This document shows positions 61,166 to 64,000 of a DNA stretch of 64,000 nt, in pieces. Within the stretch, counting starts at the first letter, position 1; the number at the start of each line of letters is the position of its first letter. A program made the translations under genes and the position numbers. The stretch comes from Streptomyces sp. NBC_00820 (GTDB lineage Bacteria > Actinomycetota > Actinomycetes > Streptomycetales > Streptomycetaceae): contig NZ_CP108882.1 of the NCBI RefSeq assembly GCF_036347055.1, forward strand, positions 6,498,001-6,562,000, in the 5' to 3' direction. The notes beneath the pieces were generated by a model. That model searched no databases, had not been told where the DNA came from, and worked only from the letters and a program-made list of their open reading frames with translations.

Positions 61166-63687
61166 CCCCCACGGAACACCGCCCCGGCGACGCCGCCCGC
61201 CGCGCCCTGCGGGCGGCTCGGGAGCGAGCGGAGGTCGAGCGCAGCGAGCGTGCCCCTGCCCGGGTGCCACTCGGTGAGACGGACGCGCCGGGGACCGGCC
61301 GCGGTGTCGCGGGGGCGGCGCCGCGCGGCGAGACGGACGTGCCTCGGGCCGGCCGCGCCGGTGCCGGAGCACCGCTCGGCGATGCGGCCGAACGGGAGAC
61401 CGACGAGGCCACTGCGGGCCCGGCGCGCGGCGAAGCGAGCACGTCCGGGGCCGAGGCCCAGGCCGTCGAGGCCACCGGCGCCTCCGCCGACGACACCGCG
61501 CACGACAGCCGGCCCACCCCCACCGTCGCCCCCTCGCCCGCCGCCGCGGCGCGACCGGGGGACGTCGCGCGTGAGGCGCTGAGGGCGGCCCGCCGTGAGG
61601 CGCGCCTCGCCGAGGCGGCACAGCCGCGCGCCCGGCGCGGGCCCCGTACACCGGGCCGCCCCGACACCTCGCCCCGCGCGGGGGAGGAGACCGGGGGATC
61701 TCGGGCCCAGGCAGCCCGTGACATGCGCCAGTTCCTCGCGACCGCCTTCCGCATGCCCACCTGGGTCGACGCCCCGGAGGAGACCGGCGACTCCGACGCG
61801 CACGGCGGCATCGACGCGCCCGGCGACTCCGACGCGCCCGGCGGCTCCGGTCACCTGAGCGAGTCCGGCGCCGCGGCCTCCGCGCCGGAGTCCGGACCTG
61901 AGGGCGGTCCCTCGGCCGGTTCCTCGGCCGGCCCCGCGGCCGGTACGGCTCGTGCCGGGGACGGCACCGAGTCCGGCCGCCCGGCTCGCGAGCCCGGGCC
62001 TCGGCACAGGGCCGAGCCGCCCGCCACCTCACCTCGCGCCCTGGACGACGCGGAGTCCGGTGCTCGGGAGTCCGTGCGGGGGCGTGAGGACGTAACCGGC
62101 CCTGCGGCTGTCTCGCCCCGTGGCGACGACGACGGTGTGGAGTCCGGGCTTCCCGAGCATCCGGGGGAGGAGCGCCGTCGAGATGTCCCGTCGGAGTCCG
62201 GGCACGGGCCGGACGGGTCCTGGACGCCCCCGCCGCGTGCCCTGGAGGGCATCGACCCCCGTCTGTGGGGTCGGCGCATGGAGCCCGAGGTCCGCGAGGT
62301 CCCCGGGGTCCCCGGGGTCCCCGAGGCCTCCGAGGACGCGGACGGCGGCGCCTCGGCAGCCCCGTTCCTCCCCTCGCCCTCGGCCCCTGCCGCACCCGCG
62401 CAGGTCCCCGCCACCATGGCCACCCCGCACCGTGACGGCGAACTCCGCCGTACCTTCCCGGCGTTCGCGCCCAGGCCGGCGGCGCCGGACGGCGGGGCCT
62501 TCGCCGAGACCTGGTGGGGGAACGCCTGGACCGACGCGCTGGAGCGACAGGCGCTGGACGCGCGGCGGCTGGAGCGGGGGCGTGGGTACGCGGACCTGGG
62601 GAAGGTGGACGCGATCACCGTGACCCCGGGGCTGGTCCTGGCGTACGTGCGCGGCAGCCGCCCGCGGCCCTACCGTGTGCAGATGCGCCTGCGCACGCTG
62701 GAGGACGCGGACTGGGAGCGGTTCCTGGACGCCGCGGCCGACCGGCCGGGGCACATCGCGGCGCTGCTCGACAAGGAGCTGCCGCAGTCGCTGGCGGACT
62801 GCGGTGTGCCCCTGCTGCCCGGCCCCGGAGATCTCGTCCCGCGCTGCAGCTGCCCCGACTCCGGTCACCCCTGCAAGCACGCGGCCGCGCTCTGCTACCA
62901 GACGGCCCGCCTGCTCGACGCCGACCCGTTCGTCCTGCTCCTGCTGCGCGGCAGGGGCGAGCGCGAACTGCTCGACGCGCTGTCCCGGCGCAGCGCCGCG
63001 CGCGCGGCCCGCGCCACCCGGGAGCGGGCGCCGCAGGCCCTGCCGGGCATACGGGCCTCGACGGCCCTGGACGCCTCCCGTCGGCTTGCGCCGCTGCCCG
63101 CTCCGCTGCCGGTGCCACCGCACCCCGAGCAGCCTCCCGTGTACCCGGCGGTGCCCGGCGGACCGGACCCCTTCGCCCTGGACCAGCTCGCGACCGACGC
63201 CGCGGCCCGCGCGCACACGCTGCTCGCCGCCGGCATCGACCCGGTCGCGGAACTGACCCTGTGGCAGGACGCGGTACGGCTGGCCGCCGCCCGCCCGGGC
63301 TCCGGCCTGACCGCCGCCACCCGCGCCCTGTACGCCACGCTGGCCGCGGCCACCGACCGCACCCCGGCCGACCTGGCACGGGCGGTCGCCGCCTGGCGGC
63401 AGGGCGGCCTCGCCGGACTGGCCGTCCTGGAGGAACCGTGGGACCCGCCGGCGGGCCGGTTCGACCGGGCCCGCCCGCTGCTGCTCGCCGCCGACCTGCC
63501 CTCCTTCCGCCCCTGGCGCAACCGGCTCACCCACCCCCTCGGCCACGCCCAGCTCCGCCTCGGCCGGGACGGGCTCTGGTACGCCTACGAGTCGGAGCCC
63601 GGCCAGGACGACTGGTGGCCCCGGGGAACCCCCGACCTCGACCCGGTGGGCGCCCTCACCGGACTGGGCGCGGCGGGCGACCTCTGA
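61162..63687 (+). CDS. SWIM zinc-finger protein with long low-complexity N-terminus
   Basis: 841 residues. The C-terminal 410 residues are the conserved helicase partner: WWGNAWTDALERQALDARRLERGRGYADLGKVDAI, then the SWIM finger RCSCPDSGHPCKHAAALCYQTARLLDADPF (C-x-C-x6-C-x-H, about 560-572), and a C-terminal helical region ending EPGQDDWWPRG. The N-terminal 430 residues are Ala/Gly/Glu/Arg-rich and look disordered. They carry two copies of a motif, GDAARRALRAARERAEVE at the start and GDVAREALRAARREARLAE near residue 133, suggesting internal duplication. It is coupled to the SNF2 gene (GTGA). Confidence 0.9.
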   Translation: MTPTEHRPGDAARRALRAARERAEVERSERAPARVPLGETDAPGTGRGVAGAAPRGETDVPRAGRAGAGAPLGDAAERETDEATAGPARGEASTSGAEAQAVEATGASADDTAHDSRPTPTVAPSPAAAARPGDVAREALRAARREARLAEAAQPRARRGPRTPGRPDTSPRAGEETGGSRAQAARDMRQFLATAFRMPTWVDAPEETGDSDAHGGIDAPGDSDAPGGSGHLSESGAAASAPESGPEGGPSAGSSAGPAAGTARAGDGTESGRPAREPGPRHRAEPPATSPRALDDAESGARESVRGREDVTGPAAVSPRGDDDGVESGLPEHPGEERRRDVPSESGHGPDGSWTPPPRALEGIDPRLWGRRMEPEVREVPGVPGVPEASEDADGGASAAPFLPSPSAPAAPAQVPATMATPHRDGELRRTFPAFAPRPAAPDGGAFAETWWGNAWTDALERQALDARRLERGRGYADLGKVDAITVTPGLVLAYVRGSRPRPYRVQMRLRTLEDADWERFLDAAADRPGHIAALLDKELPQSLADCGVPLLPGPGDLVPRCSCPDSGHPCKHAAALCYQTARLLDADPFVLLLLRGRGERELLDALSRRSAARAARATRERAPQALPGIRASTALDASRRLAPLPAPLPVPPHPEQPPVYPAVPGGPDPFALDQLATDAAARAHTLLAAGIDPVAELTLWQDAVRLAAARPGSGLTAATRALYATLAAATDRTPADLARAVAAWRQGGLAGLAVLEEPWDPPAGRFDRARPLLLAADLPSFRPWRNRLTHPLGHAQLRLGRDGLWYAYESEPGQDDWWPRGTPDLDPVGALTGLGAAGDL

Positions 63688-63817
63688 CGTGCGGTGGCCA
63701 TCGCCCGGCCTGTCCGGTGAGGGCGGTGTGAGGGTTTCCCGGTGATTTCAGGGGGTCGCGTGACCGCACTGGGGGGCCCGGAGCCGTCGCCCCGGCGGCG
63801 GCGGTTAGCGTGGTGCG

Positions 63818-64000
63818 GTGAGCGAGACGAAGACCCCTGCCCTGCAATACCGCTTCGATGGCCCGGAAGACGCTCCGGTGCTCATCCTCGGCCCCTCTCT
63901 CGGGGCGACCTGGCACATGTGGGACCGTCAGGTGCCGGAACTGGTCAAGCAGTGGCGGGTCTTCCGGTTCGACCTGCCGGGTCACGGCGGCGCCCCCGCC
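63818..64000 (+). CDS. Alpha/beta hydrolase (3-oxoadipate enol-lactonase-like), 3' end outside the window
   Basis: 61 codons are visible from a GTG: VSETKTPALQYRFDGPEDAP, VLILGPSLGATWHMWDRQVP, ELVKQWRVFRFDLPGHGGAP. The HG-like oxyanion strand (LGPSLGATWHMWD) and FDLPGHG are typical of the PcaD/PcaL family, which hydrolyses beta-ketoadipate enol-lactone in aromatic degradation. Other alpha/beta hydrolases share this start, so the specific function is tentative. Confidence 0.75.
   Translation, partial: MSETKTPALQYRFDGPEDAPVLILGPSLGATWHMWDRQVPELVKQWRVFRFDLPGHGGAPA

Noticed and set aside
58055..62395. Very long minus-strand open frame (1446 codons) opposite the SNF2/SWIM genes
   Set aside because: It is the antisense shadow of high-GC coding DNA; the + strand encodes clear SNF2 and SWIM motifs.

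Overview
The window is high-GC DNA with strong third-position GC bias, many GTG starts and short ATGA/GTGA gene overlaps. Families such as XRE/DUF397 pairs, the SNF2-SWIM pair, AIM24, RNase Sa, DUF5955 and divergent IucA/IucC synthetases point to a Streptomyces chromosome. The arrangement of allR, allB, aceB and the uricase genes resembles the allantoin region I remember from S. coelicolor, but I could not check this by search.

Layout. 0-5 kb: two acyl-CoA synthetases (the first cut by the window edge), a degenerate Mrr-like protein with zinc ribbons, a small hypothetical protein and a cyclophilin. 5.2-8.4 kb: a secreted peptidoglycan amidase, a strong terminator, and a coupled thiamine-binding-like/HTH pair. 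8.4-11.8 kb: a purine-degradation operon (uraD, uraH, uricase, 8-oxoguanine-type deaminase). 12-19 kb: thioesterase, XRE/DUF397/ATPase module, aminotransferase, HxlR regulator and two exported vWA-type proteins. 19.4-22.6 kb: two divergent NIS siderophore synthetases.

22.6-36.9 kb: a decayed integrative element of about 14.2 kb sits inside the 5' end of a HipA-like kinase gene. The old 5' end survives as a 41-codon stub on the left. A diverged replacement 5' end lies at the right junction beside a broken tyrosine integrase. Cargo: an ArsR-type regulator with an MFS exporter, a STAND/TPR ATPase, a TagF-like GT-B gene split by fifteen 7-bp repeats, a HAD/MFS/MocR module with a frameshifted mocR, and several gene fragments.

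36.8-44.7 kb: the rebuilt HipA-like kinase, malate synthase, a MobA-like nucleotidyltransferase, DUF5955, the IclR regulator allR, allantoinase and allantoicase. An inverted repeat TTCAAY-N5-GTTGAM lies upstream of uraD, between allR and allB, and upstream of aceB. In each case it overlaps a possible -35 box, so the two loci 30 kb apart look like one regulon running from 8-oxoguanine/urate to glyoxylate and malate.

44.8-64 kb: AIM24 protein, EamA transporter, secreted RNase Sa-like enzyme, NarL-type two-component system and cytochrome P450. Then comes a sugar module (Gfo/Idh dehydrogenase, GntR regulator, ABC importer, ROK kinase) with a shared ATGTC-NN-GACAAT operator at two promoters. The window ends with a SNF2 helicase/SWIM pair and the start of an alpha/beta hydrolase.

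The two signals most worth following are the 7-bp repeat contingency gene beside the STAND ATPase and the element that replaces the 5' end of its host gene.
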